64,000 bases of DNA from Ligustrum vulgare (lineage: Eukaryota > Streptophyta > Magnoliopsida > Lamiales > Oleaceae), in contig OY743190.1 in NCBI GenBank assembly GCA_963555705.1, positions 9,895,501 to 9,959,500 of the forward strand, written 5' to 3'. Both the position numbers and the translations under genes were made by a program. Under the pieces are notes generated by a model. The model was given only the letters and a program-made list of their open reading frames with translations. It did no database searches and was not told the DNA's origin. Of this stretch, positions 46,907-59,066 are shown piece after piece (positions within the stretch are counted from its first letter, which is position 1; the number at the start of each line of letters is the position of its first letter).

Positions 46907-48814
46907 GCCAGGTTTTTGATACTATTTTATGTATTTAGGGTTAAATAATTTTGTTATGCATGTGTTAGTGGAGGGTGTAGGTTTTATGTGATTTGATCTG
47001 TTATTGGTTGAATGATATTTTAATGAACTGATTTATGGCCTTAGATTGTTTGTTGTAAATTATGTATTTGTTTTATCGAGTCATGTAACAAAAGGGGTGG
47101 ATTACGACTCCATGTTTCCCTTTTGATTTTGATTTATTGTAAAATAGAATTAGAAATTAGTTTTGCAATTATATCTTGTTGTAATCAAAAGTATGAAGAC
47201 CGAATCTGTGACAGCTAGAACATGGAGGACTTCTGCAGCAAATTCGAAATGAGGACTTGACTTCATCTTCCTCAACACATGAAGGACACGGATTGCAATT
47301 TTCAGAAATCAGCCATGAATGGCATGCAGGCAATGGACAGCACTCTTGAGTGCTGCAGATGCGATCGGCGGTGGATGGTGGCGTTTTTGGTGCTGTGAAT
47401 CCTCCTTGTTTGCGACGGAGGCGGCGCTTGTGAATGCCGCTGGACGCAGTCCGCAGCATCTGGGTGCTGCCGCTGCGATCTGTGGTGGATCGCGCCACCT
47501 TTGGCACTGTGACCCCACGAAGAGTGGCGGCAGCGGCACCACTGCAGCGCTGCTGGTTCAAAAGCGGCAGCTGCAGCGCTACTGGTTCCAAAACTGCAGC
47601 GGCACCACTGCAGCGCTGCTGGTTCCAGAACGGCTGCTGCTGACAGTGCATCGCCAATTCACTACCATGTGAGATGCTGTTGTGGTCATAACGGTTGTGA
47701 CGTTTTCCCGGCGATGGCACTTCCAGTTGGCGGCTGAAACTTCATCTCCGTTAGGTCACAGAAAATGCAAGAGATGACCATTTTCATATGTGCTGTAATT
47801 TCAGTTGGGCCTTAACTCCTTTTGGGCCAGATGGACTGAAATAAAATTGCAGATTGGAACAGTTTGTGCATGGGCCAGATTATTATTATTTGAAGAGTTC
47901 GAGTAATGGGCTGGACACTTGCAAATGGAAATTGAAGAATTGAGCCGGGTTGTGGCTCAATGTAATCTTTAATTAATTTGTAATTTTGTGTCTAGGTTTT
48001 GGCCATAAATCATGTTCTAGTTTATTTTATTATTGCATTTATTTATTGCTTTAATTAAATTGTGGATGAATGTCATTTGATAACATGTCATGTAGATCGC
48101 ATTAACACCGCTCTAGGAACTATACTGTCATGCATAGTTTTATATTTTATTTTCTTTTCTAAATGTTAGATTAGAAAATAATTTTGATAATTATTAAATT
48201 GATTTTGAAAGTTAAAATTGATTTTTTAATTATTAAATGAAAACTCAATAGTTTAAAAATATTAAGTGAGTGAGGGTGCAAATTTTTGAACCCACGGCCT
48301 CCCTTATTAGCCCATTAGTAAAAATTTGTGCATGCCTCGTGCTAATTTATTTAGTTTCCCTATAGGAGGGCTGTACTGTTTTGGATACTGGTTTGGGCCC
48401 AATTAGGTGATGATTTATTTAAGTTTGAATTAATCATGATTACCCTATAGGTAACGTAATTAATTTGGTACTTGAAAAATTATCAATATAAGGGTTGAAC
48501 ACTTAAATCAAAGGCATCGTGGGGACTTCCTATAGAATATCCAAACGATGTCAATGATGGCCAAATTTTAACGACAATAAAATTAATATTGCATGAGATG
48601 CTAGATATATTAATTTTAGTGGGAGGGTCTCAACCTAGCCATAAATCTCATTTATTTCTCCTATAGAGAAATGTGTTTAAGATTTTGGGGTTTTAGGATG
48701 TCGTCATATTATAGTAGTTTTGGGTCTACTTGTGCATAATTTTATATTCATGCATCATATATGAAATCATTGAATGCATAGCTCATTTTCTTTATTTTAT
48801 TTTATTTCAGAAAA
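46907..48814 (+). other. Long leader of the young copia with a GC-rich island
   Basis: 1.9 kb without a gag-like frame. The segment at about 47300-47645 is far richer in G+C than its surroundings and contains three related copies of a unit built on ccactgcagcgctgctggttc (about 47535, 47565, 47600). Frames of 117 aa (plus) and 183 aa (minus) are open here, but both look like a product of base composition (Gln/Ala/Gly-rich) and neither shows a known motif. Confidence 0.6.
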
Positions 48815-51800
48815 ATGTCTGAAAATTCACTGTCCATTATCTTAACTAAAAATCAACTGGTTGGAGAAAATTTCATTGATTGGAAACGTAATTTGATGAT
48901 TGTTCTCACCGCCGAGAAGCATAAGTTTGTGCTAACTGAACCCCGTCCCAATGCACCGACTCGGACTTCCACACCCGAACAGAAGGCCGCATATGAGAAG
49001 TGGATCCATTCTGATGAGATGGCCCGCTGCTACATTTTGGGTTCTATCTCAAATGTGTTGCAGCAGAAACATCAGAATATGGAAACTGCTGCTCTGGTTA
49101 TGGAGAGCCTTCAGCAAATGTTCGAACATCAAGGTCGTCAGGCCCGTCAGGCTGCTATTAGGTCTATTATGAACATGCGCATGAAACCTGGTACACCCGT
49201 TAGAGATCATATGCTTGCATTGATTGGTCAGTTTAACGTGGCTGAGGTTTTGGGGGCTGAAATCAATTCGGAGACACAGGTTGACATGGATTTGGAGACT
49301 CTCCCAGAGATGTTCTCTCAGTTCAAAGTTAGTTATAACATGAACAAGCTGGATATGTCACTGACCGAGTTGATGCAGGAGCTTCAAAATGCTGAGACTG
49401 TTCTTAAGACCAGAGCCAATGATGTGCTGGCTGTTGCTTCTGCTGGACCATCCTCTTCCAAGCCGAAAGGCAAAGGAGGCAACAAGAGGAAGAAGTCTAA
49501 CAAGAAGAGACTACAGCAGCAGGTTAAGAAAGCAAAGACAGAAGGCAAGCCAAAGGGGAAATGCTTTCATTGTGGACAGAAAGGTCACTGGAAGAGGAAC
49601 TGCCAGGGATACCTAGCTTCCAAAAGGCAAGGTAATGGTGAGTTATCTTATATTGAGTCTTGTTTAGTGGTTGATTCTACATATACTTGGATAGTAAATT
49701 CTGGAGCCACTAATCATGTTTGCAATTCATTGCAGGGGTTCCAAGTAACCAAACAACTCAGTGAAGGGGAGCATACTTTAAGGGTTGGCACAGGAGCAGT
49801 GGTTTCTGCGAGAGCTGTTGGAGTAGTTTATCTTTATTTTAATAATAAACATTTGGTTTTGAATAATTGTTATTATGTCCCGGATATTACCCGAAATTTG
49901 ATTTCGGTTGCATTACTTTTTAAACATGGTTATTCTGTTTATTTCACTTGTTTGATGGTGAAAATCGTTATGAATAAAATTTTAATTTGTGAGGGACATA
50001 TGCTTAACAATTTGTATACTTTGAAACCTACTGATAGCTCTCTATATCACATTGCATCTAACAAACGCATTAAGTTATCTCCTACTAATGAGACTTATTT
50101 ATGGCACCTGAGACTTGGTCATGTTAACCTAAATAGGATTCAAAGACTTGGAAGGGATGGTCCTTTGAGTGACTTAAAGGTGGAATCTCTACCAATTTGC
50201 GAATCCTGTCTGGAAGGAAAAATGACCAAGAGACCTTTTACTTCAAAGGGGTATAGGGCCAAAGAAGTCTTGGAATTAGTACACTCTGATGTATGTGGAC
50301 CCATTAACGTCCAAGCTAGAGGTGGGTATGAGTACTTCGTCACCTTCACTGATGATTACTCTAGATATGGTTATGTTTACCTAATGGCACGCAAGTCTGA
50401 AACTTTTGAAAAGTTCAAAGAATTCAGGACTGAAGCGGAGAAGCAATTAGGTAAGAACATTAAAACACTTCGTTCAGATCGAGGTGGAGAGTATCTATCC
50501 CATGACTTTAGGTCATATCTATCAGAAAATGGGATTGTATCCCAATTAAGTGCACCAGGTACTCCCCAACAGAATGGTGTATCTGAAAGGAGAAACAGGA
50601 CCTTGTTGGACATGGTCAGATCAATGCTAGGCTTCTCAACTCTCACAACATCTTTTTGGGGATATGCTCTACAAACTGCAATATACTTACTTAACATGAT
50701 TCCATCTAAATCTGTCCCTAAGACACCCCTGGAATTGTGGAATGGGCGAAAGCCTAATCTGAGACATATACGGATATGGGGATGTCCTGCACACGTGCTT
50801 AAGGGAAAGGTGGAAAAGATTGAATCAAGATCACAAGTATGCATTTTTGTAGGATATCCAAAGGGAACAAGAGGATATTACTTCTATAGTCCTCAAGATA
50901 AGAAAGTTTTTGTGAGTACAAATGCAACTTTCTTAGAGGACAAGTATATAGAAGAACGTGAATCAAAGAGCAAGGTTCTTTTGGAAGAGATGAAGGGAAA
51001 AGTTCCCAGTTCATCAACTCCAGTAATCCGCATTGAACCTACTCAGGATGAGTTCACGTCCCCACCAGTTACGGTACCTGAATTCAGTGGGAGACAAGTG
51101 GAGGTTATACCTTCCATGTCTGCTGGATCACTGACACGTAACTTGGAGGAGGAACAAGTCCCCATTGCATCACCACTTGGTATTGAAGTTGGAAACGAGG
51201 GACTTGATACCAGGGAGCCGGTGGTAGAACAAATACAAATTCCAATCATCCAGGAGCCTCCTCAGCATAGACGAAGTGAGAGAGTCATTAGACCACCCTC
51301 CAGATACTTGCTCTATGGAGAGTCTTTCGAGGCAGTCTCCACTGAACAAGAGGAGGATCCTACTTCGTATAAAGAAGCTGTGAAGGATGTAGACGCTGAC
51401 CATTGGAGGAGTGCCATGGACTCAGAAATGAAATCCATGTACACTAACTATGTCTGGGATCTTGTAGATGCACCTAATGGGGTAAAACCCATAGGATGCA
51501 AATGGTCTACAAGAGAAAAAGAGGGGTAGATGGAAAGGTAGAGACCTTTAAAGCTAGACTGGTCGCTAAGGGTTTCACCCAAAGAGAAGGTATCGATTAT
51601 GAGGAAACCTTCTCACCTGTGGCCATGCTTAAGTCTATTCGGATCCTCTTATCCATTGCAGCTCATTTTGATTATGAGGTGTGGCAAATGGACATCAAGA
51701 CAGCATTCCTTAATGGAAATCTTGACGAAAGCATCTATATGATGCAACCAGACGGTTATACCCAAAAGGGTCAAGAGCATAAAGTATGCAAACTGCGTAG

Positions 51801-52932
51801 GTCTATTTATGGACTTAAGCAGGCGTCTAGGTCCTGGAATATCAGATTTGATCAAGCTGTAAAAGGTTATGGTTTTGATTAGAATCTTGATGAGCCTTGT
51901 GTTTATAAGAAAATTAAAGACAACAAGGTAATTTTTCTCATACTGTATGTAGACGACATCCTGCTCATTGGGAATGATGTAGGAGCATTAACATCGGTTA
52001 AAAACTGGTTGGCGCAACAGTTTGATATGAAGGACTTGGGAGAAGCCAATTATGTTCTAGGAATCCAGATCCTTCGGGATAGGAAGAGCAGGAGAATTGC
52101 GCTATCTCAAGCTTCATATATAGACAAGATTGTGGTGAGGTTCGCTATGCAAAATTCCAAGAAAGGTCAAACGCCTTTCAGACATGGAATTCACTTGTCA
52201 CGAGAGCATTGTCCTAAGACTCCTAGTGAAATGGAACACATGAAACAGGTTCCTTATGCTTCGGCTGTAGGAAGTCTCATGTATGCTATGCTATGTACTC
52301 GCCCAGATATTTGTTATGCTGTTGGAATTGTCAGTAGATATCAGTCAAATCCTGGACCAGAGCATTGGACCGCTGTAAAGCATATACTCAAGTATCTTCG
52401 CAGAACTCGAGATTATATGCTGGTTTATTCAGCTCCAGATTTGGTGCCAACGGGTTACACTGATTCTGATTTTCAAGCTGATAAGGACTCCCGAAAATCC
52501 ACATCTGGATCAGTGTTCACACTGGGTGGTGGTGCCGTTGTTTGGAGGAGTATCAAGCAATCATGCATTGCTGATTCCACCATGGAGGCAGAATATGTGG
52601 CAGCTTGTGAAGCAGCCAAAGAGGCAGTATGGTTGAAGAAATTCTTACTGGACCTTGAGGTGGTTCCATCTGCATCTCAGGCCATTACTCTATACTGTGA
52701 TAACAGTGGAGCAGTGGCGAATGCAAAAGAGCCCCGCAGCCATCAACGTGGAAAACACATTGAACGTAAATACCACTTGGTTAGAGAAATCGTTCAACGA
52801 GGAGATGTGACAGTGTGCAAGATAGCATCAGCAGAAAATCTTGCAGACCCTTTTACCAAAAGCTTACCAGCTAAAATTTTTGAGGGTCATATTGAAAATA
52901 TGGGTGTACTTAACATGTCTCATTTACTCTAG
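48815..52932 (+). pseudogene. gag-pol: Young copia gag-pol polyprotein with three lesions
   Basis: The ATG at 48815 opens 904 codons. Gag (WKRNLMIVL, then a Lys-rich linker) carries knuckle CFHCGQKGHWKRNC at residues 250-263. Protease is at ~290-305, WIVNSGATNHVC, with Asn295 (AAT at 49697-49699) replacing the catalytic Asp. Integrase has HLRLGH...CESC and acidic residues in HSDVCG, RSDRGGEY and NGVSERRNRT. One G is missing in the codons around 51505 and the frame shifts. RT continues (QMDIKTAFLNG, SIYGLKQASR). A TAG at 51880-51882 stops it before YVDDILLIG (~51949). RNase H (TGYTDSDFQAD, DSTMEAEY) runs to the natural stop at 52932. Otherwise well preserved. Confidence 0.95.
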
Positions 52933-52947
52933 GGCAAGTGGGAGAAT
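52933..52947 (+). other. Polypurine tract of the young copia
   Basis: gggcaagtgggagaa immediately before the 3' LTR and right after the polyprotein stop. Confidence 0.85.
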
Positions 52948-54379
52948 TGTTGGATAGTGTTTGCCCGTCGAGTTAATTTAATTGTACTCGTGACATTTTT
53001 TTGAATAAAATATTATTTTGATTATATTATTTTGAGCTTGCATTAGTCCATAGATCGATTCGATATTACTAATTGAGTGTTTAAGTTGTTAAACACAGAA
53101 AGATTCAATTTGTAATTCGATCTAAAATTATTGTTCACAATCAGTAAAATAAATATGGATAATTTATTTTTGATTGTCTCGATTTCATTAAAATCTATCT
53201 TTGATTTTGAAAATGAAATTGAGAGTACATTTGATGTGTATTGAACGGGACCACGTGAAATTAATTTGTGACATTGACCGTGCAAATTTAATTTCACATG
53301 ACTATCGTACATGGAACCTTAATCCTAATCGGATAATGAACTTCGATTACTAACTTGAAGTTCTTTGAGGTATCAATGGGTGAGATCAAATTGTTGGTCA
53401 ATATCTCAGTACTTTGGGAATTAAAGTAAAATAACGAGGAACATATATTCGTATTATGGAATCCGTCAACATTAGGTATGATCATGATCTCACTGGTTCT
53501 TCTAGTGGACAGTTAAATCTGAGCTCAGTAATTCGACAGTGATTGTTGAATTCTATGATGTGATGTGATCACATAGAACTGTCAGATAGAAGATGGGAGT
53601 CGAGAATTTATGAATATTCAGATAAGGGTATTTTGGTCATTTAACCTTACTTCGAATATTCCAGTTGATCGACGGGGGTAACATGTAAGAGCGATAAGTC
53701 AGAGGATATAATTATTGGTTATTACTTCAGTAATTACAATTTTACTAAGAGTACAATCTCGTTCTTTTAGTGGAATAGAACGTGATTAATAAATTATTTT
53801 GATTGGTCAAGAGTTGACTGGATCAGAATTAATTTATTGGAGCTTAGTTTAATTGGGTCCGATCAGGTTCCCTTGGTGGCTTCAATATAACATGCATATA
53901 CAGGCTTATAACTTGTATTGGGCCGTGCAGAAATGGGCCTAGGTTATAGTATTAGGGTTGGTAGGATTTTAGAGGGTAAAGAAGTTATAAATAGTCTTCT
54001 AAAACTATTTTTCTTAACCTAATACACATGTGGGCGGGACACACACTAAAGTGTGAAGTGTGTGTTTTGTTCTCTTGATAAAAACCCTAACCCTAGTGTA
54101 ACCAAAAGGCCAGAGAAAAGTGACCACACACTTGCATAGCCTCTGTTGAAGAACACCAAGGAAAACTTGAAGGTTTGGAGATTGGTGGAATCAAGATCTA
54201 CACAGATAATTGTCAAAGCACGCTACAAGGGTAACGATTGCTAAATTATTATTTGTTCAAAATTATTTGATCTAGTCAAATACATAAAACGGCAAATTCC
54301 TATTATGGGATGATCCAAATCACAAGAAATTAATTTTTGTGATTAGATATCCCGTTGCGTCAATTTTTTTTTCCCAACA
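52948..54379 (+). repeat. 3' LTR of the young copia
   Basis: 1432 bp. TATAAATA at 53986-53993. Nearly identical to the 5' LTR. Confidence 0.95.
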
Positions 54380-54497
54380 AATCTACCCAACAAATTATTC
54401 ATCAGATTCTTGTTCGAGATGGAACAAATTATTCGAGTGATGACACCGACGACTTCATCCTCATCCTCCAAGGACAATGCCTTCTCTTCCAATTACT
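54380..54497 (-). pseudogene. Importin-13/transportin-3-like exon fragment, proximal part
   Basis: On the minus strand a T-rich acceptor (tttttag at ~54502) precedes an open frame with EEKALSLEDEDEVV and SNKNLMNNLLGR. From memory this resembles the acidic-then-PNKELKNNLL segment of plant importin-13-like karyopherins, nuclear transport receptors made of HEAT repeats. The young copia cuts the exon at 54380 and the rest is at 45462-45419. The identification rests on a ~45-residue match and is tentative. Confidence 0.42.
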
Positions 54498-54996
54498 AAA
54501 AACAAATTTGTGAATAATATATGTAAACACATAAAGACGTGTGGGCTTGTCACATTTAGAATTTAAGAAATAATTCATGTGCATAACTGAAGTGTGAATT
54601 GCTTACCATAATATCATTAATTAATATAGCATAAAAGTGTGGTATATGGGCGGTTCTGAGAGGTATGAGCATGTTTAGCTATGCAATTTAATTTTTTTTT
54701 TTTTTTTTTTGGTAACCAATGAAAGAATTATTTGAAAAAAAGCTTGCTTATAAGTTAATCAAGGAATTTCTATTAATAAGCTACTTTTTGATAGCAAGGT
54801 AAGAGTAACTTTCAAAAAAGTTACTTCTTTTAATTAAAACTCAAGCATGAAGTAACTTGTACATGCTTCCTGAACTTAACAAAACATGCTTTAAGTAACA
54901 TTCTTAATAATAATAATATAATAATTAAAAAACTCAGAAGTTGAAAAAGTAACATTAACAATTAAAGATTAGGAAACATGCTCAAAATGTTAAATA
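54498..54996. other. Non-coding AT-rich stretch between two host-gene fragments
   Basis: No domain-like frame. Contains a T-run at ~54690 and repeated agtaac / gttact words. It could be intron or junction sequence between the two fragments. Confidence 0.4.
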
Positions 54997-55000
54997 GTAC

Positions 55001-55207
55001 CTTGACTGTTCAAAATACATTTCTACCTTGAGGCCTAAATCCTCCAAGAACACTAATGGCCTGAGGAGTGAGCCTAACATGCCCCCATCACATCAATTCC
55101 AGCTTCCACAATAGTTTTTGCAGATGTAATTCTTGAAGTTTCCCCACATTTCAATTTAATTGCATCCATCCCTCCCTTTAGAACCCTTAGTGCAGTATCA
55201 ACTGCCT
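55001..55207 (-). pseudogene. Ketopantoate hydroxymethyltransferase (KPHMT/PanB-like) exon fragment
   Basis: On the minus strand it reads [37 protein letters not shown] and, after one extra G at ~55083, LTPQAISVLGGFRPQGRNV. These are strongly diagnostic of the PanB family, which makes ketopantoate in the pantothenate/coenzyme A pathway (mitochondrial in plants). A TAG sits just before AVDTA where the family usually has Gln, a stop follows NVF, and a donor-like gtac follows at 55000. Only one exon is present. With a frameshift and stops it is a pseudogene fragment. Confidence 0.75.
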
Positions 55208-55739
55208 ACTCATAATTCAAAATATCAACATCGCCCACCGTTCTATATTCAAACCTGAATGCAGAACAATTTATTATCAATTTGAAGAACACAATCTTAC
55301 TTCAGAGGAAAAGGGGACGTTATCATTCAATAACGTCACATTCAATATGTAATTTATGTACACGACGTGGATTCACACACTACATCTTTATCATCAGAGG
55401 AAAATGGAATTCGAGAGTGCCCTATTATCTAACATTCTTTCATGTCTATTCGTAATACGAATAGTGTAAAACCCCTACTCAGAAACTAAACAATCTGCAC
55501 ACTGCATTGCTGAACACTTACCACCCCTCCCCTTCGTCACTGGGAGATTTTCCCTGGGGTCAATAAACCCCCCTAAATTTTAGTGTGTCTCTGTATGTTA
55601 TTCCATTTTCCAGCGCTGTGTTTTGCCACATTAAATCAAATTCCTTGTCAAACTCAACTTATTTAAAGATAAATTCACCAGAATAACATTCATACTCACA
55701 TGGAGCTAATTAATACACATGAAGAAGTGCATGAAGTCA
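55208..55739. other. Unassigned stretch beside the KPHMT fragment
   Basis: No domain recognised on either strand. It may contain introns or further decayed pieces of the same gene fragment. The boundary with the Athila-like LTR is diffuse. Confidence 0.35.
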
Positions 55740-57623
55740 ATTGAGGCCAATGATAAGTTAATTGAAAGAATTGAGAAGTTTTGGGGACTGAAATGACTTA
55801 ATTGGAAGTTGAAGGATTGAAAAGCAAATTAAACGAGAGGAGATCAAATTGAAAATATCCAATGATTGATTCGGATCATGAGACGATACTTTGAGAATTT
55901 CTAGGAGTCAGTTTGATGCAAGTAGAAATAAAAAAGGAATGGAATATGATGAGAATATTTACATAAATTAATTCCAATCGCACAAGATTTTGGAAAAAAT
56001 TTTAATCGTACTTTGAGACCTAATTTTTGGGTAGTAAACGTTCGAATTGGGAAAATCTTATTTCATGAAGAATTATAGTCCTTTAAGTTATATTTCTAAC
56101 GCATTTTGAATCGCCCCAATAGGATAAGGGAATAGAAAGATATAATCAAAACATTGAATATTGTGCAGATACAAAAAAAGATTCGCGTGCAGGTTTGACA
56201 ATTTTTTTTTCCTTTTTCGAATAGGTCTCTTCTCCAACTATAAATACAACCTCTTGGCACGAAAATCAGACCTTTGTACAACCTTTAAACAACATAATTC
56301 ATTGTTCTATCATCTAATTCTTGGAGATAAAAATCAAGACAAAGACGGGAGAATTGAAGATTATCAACGGAAAGCGAATTATTGGTGCAAGACTTCCTTT
56401 ATTTTGTTAATTTGATAAACTCTACATGCATAGTAATTCTTATTTCTATGTTTTTATTTCTTTATTGATGAACAACTAATCTTATATGTTGGGACAAAAG
56501 ATGTAGCTTAATTTTACACTTTTAATTTATAATTCGCGTATATGTTGTATATGTTGATTTACTTATTGTGCTTAATGCTTGAATTACTTGGTTAATAATT
56601 TATAGTTATTGTGGTTTATTTTTTATGTAGACCACGGTCCACAAAACCACACGATAGATAAACACGGATTGCAATTTGAACGAAAACAAGTCTTTTATTC
56701 GAAATCAACTAAAAACCCTACATTTGAGTGCAAAGAATTTAAATACGAAATACTACTTGACCCTAGGCCCTTATATGATTGGGCCAACTAGAAATAATAA
56801 CTCAAAGTTCAATAATAAATAACGAAAACATAAAAATGGTAGTTTTAACATGATAAACTTTCTCAAATGGTCAAAATCCACTATTAGTCACAGAAAAGTG
56901 ATGAGTCACATCCGGATCGTCGAGACCTTTTCGAAAAGTGGTCATAATAGAAATTCTTACGTCGTATGTGAAAGTTATGACTATTTGAAGTTGACACCTC
57001 CAACCAATCACATTATCCGCTCCCAACAGTCCAAGTAAGCTGCTGCTGTGCCCTGTATAATAGTTTCCTGATCTCCAACAATTTTCATAATTCGAGAGGT
57101 GAGTTAATGGACTAGACCAATAAATTCAATAATTTCAACAAAATGATAGATATATGAATTTATGGTTACATGCAGTCAATTGTGAATTCCTAGAAGATTT
57201 TATGTATTTAGTTAAGGAATAATTCGGATCCTCTATAGAAATATATGGTTGACTTAGTTAGATAGAATTGATTTAAATTCGAAAGAGAAATTTCAATATA
57301 CATTAGTGAATTCGATCGAACATATAAATAGGATTAAAACTTGATGAATGGAATTAAAAATGTTAACTAATGTAAATCGAATGTCCGAACACTTTCAAAC
57401 ATCAAGTTAGAAAATCAAAATTTGTAATATTTTCTTTTGCTTTTTAGTTAGGATATTCTAGTTTTGATAAATCATTATAATTTCGAATGTTCAAATAAAG
57501 CGAGAACTAATACAATTTTGGCACTTAATTACAATTCTCGTGGGTACGATAACTTGAATTCAAAAAGTCTACTTTATTACTTGATTGAGATATTGTATAC
57601 TTGCAATCAAAATGATCACATCA
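55740..57623 (+). repeat. Athila-like LTR, plus orientation, 5' end eroded
   Basis: It ends tgatcacatca, followed by agtttttggttccgttg, the position of the Athila primer site. Blocks shared with the minus-strand copies include ttgacttagttag, aattcgagaggtgagttaa and tcgtgggtacgataac. The start could not be fixed because the expected TGATAAGTG is not visible. Confidence 0.6.
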
Positions 57624-58640
57624 AGTTTTTGGTTCCGTTGTAGGGGATTGTCAATTAATAACAATATCTGTTAATTTTTACTTTAGTTTGAACTTTTTCT
57701 TTATTTTTATTTCTTAGTTTTTGTATTGGAGAATTTTCAAAATCTGTGAATTGTTTCCTTTTGATTCAGGATTGAACGAACTCCCAGACAGTTGGAGGCA
57801 TCACAGTAGATATATAAGATGGCAACAGACAATTACTAGTGGTATTTTGATTGAACAACACCTGAGATTGATGAAATCATGGCATTATATGCAAGACTTG
57901 ATGCAAATTTAGATGCTTTGATAGAAAAAATTGACAATTGGGGTGAACAGCCAATACTTATGGCTCAAACTTATCTGATTTGTGACTTCTGCTTTGAAAA
58001 GCACACTTTACCTGATTGTCCTATTGCACCTAAGGATGGTACATTGAAGGTTGATTGTCCAGGGAATTATTATCTAGTAGAGCAGAGATGACTACCAGAA
58101 CAGTTGCCAGAGATTCATGTACAGAGATCGGATGAGGCAAAAAATTGGTTGAAATAGCAGAAGAAAAAGAAGAGCAACCTGAACTAGTAGATCAACCAGA
58201 AGAAAACAGCTGCCATGAAAATAACATCGCTCCATTATCAACAATACAAAATCAGGAAATCGAGCTCGAGGAAACTTCAATTAAAGATTAAGATCAATTG
58301 GAGAAAGAGGTGTTGATCACAAAGGAGTAGGTAAACAAGGAGACGCTTAGGGGTGCCGGTTTTACAATGCAATCCTCTAACTTCAATAAGTAGGAAAAAA
58401 TTGATTTCATCATTAGCATTGAAGAGATGATTGTAGTTTACATATTGAAGTTCGAATCGAGTGGAGAAGTCTACACATATGACATGGGCAAGGTAATTTT
58501 TTTTAGTCTAAATGCAATTTTCGACACAAACAAAGAAGGTCATCAAAAGCCTTATTTAGAGTCCCTTGAATGATCACAGTAAAAAAGTCAAACTTTAGAC
58601 TATAAATGGAGTATTTATTGGGAGGCAACCCAATTTTCTA
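57624..58640 (+). pseudogene. Athila-like primer site, gag relic and fused 3' end
   Basis: TGGTTCCGTTGTAGGGGA at about 57630 is a degraded tRNA-Asp-type primer site. Gag fragments follow: PEIDEIMALYARLDANLDALIEKI, then a short knuckle CDFCFEKHTLPDC (~57981-58020) and an acidic EEKEEQPELVDQPEEN stretch out of frame. Only ~600 bp later the conserved pol-end block appears (tttagactataaatgg, then ttgggaggcaacccaa at 58618-58634). RT, RNase H and integrase are absent, as in the copy at 18570-19600. Confidence 0.7.
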
Positions 58641-59066
58641 TTTCTTTTATTTATTGGGAGGCAACCCAATGTTAGTTTTAGGATTTATTTGAATTATTAG
58701 CATAGTTTCATATTCGCATGGTTGAGTATCAAGTTAACATAAAAGTTCCTTGCATCACATGAGTTGTTTGATAATTGCATAGTCAATGTTGAGTTCACAT
58801 TATCATTGCACCACATCAAAATCATGTCCCAAATCACATTCAATTCTTGGATTGAGGTGAGTATTGCACACTTTATGGAATTTAGTAATAAAACTCATTC
58901 TTGTGCTTTTCTTATGAAATTTTAGTCACTCTTCATCCTCACTTTTGCCCCAATATAATGTTGTTACTTTTCCCTGCCTCAGATAAACAGATCTATATGA
59001 CAATTTGTTTGTGAGAGAGATAAAGGAAGAGAGAAATTGAAGGATATGTTCATGGGATCTAAAAAG
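58641..59066 (+). mobile_element. Athila-like 3' internal region, truncated
   Basis: Non-coding. A second ttgggaggcaacccaa lies at 58655-58670. It stops abruptly at 59066, where a minus-strand LTR of the same family begins. Confidence 0.5.

Larger units (their letters stand above)
45463..54379 (+). mobile_element. Ty1/copia retrotransposon, nearly intact, young
   Basis: 8917 bp with LTRs 45463-46893 and 52948-54379, TG...CA ends, and a perfect duplication AATCT at 45458-45462 and 54380-54384. The primer site, long leader, a single gag-pol frame in copia order (gag, protease, integrase, RT, RNase H) and polypurine tract are all present. By eye the LTRs differ at about 13 substitutions and one T-run length change. 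Coding lesions are few: one frameshift, one nonsense codon and a protease active-site change. Confidence 0.95.

Noticed and set aside
47169..47720. 183-codon minus-strand frame and 117-codon plus-strand frame in the copia leader
   Set aside because: Both span the GC-rich tandem repeat, overlap on opposite strands and have no recognisable motif. Composition explains the lack of stops.
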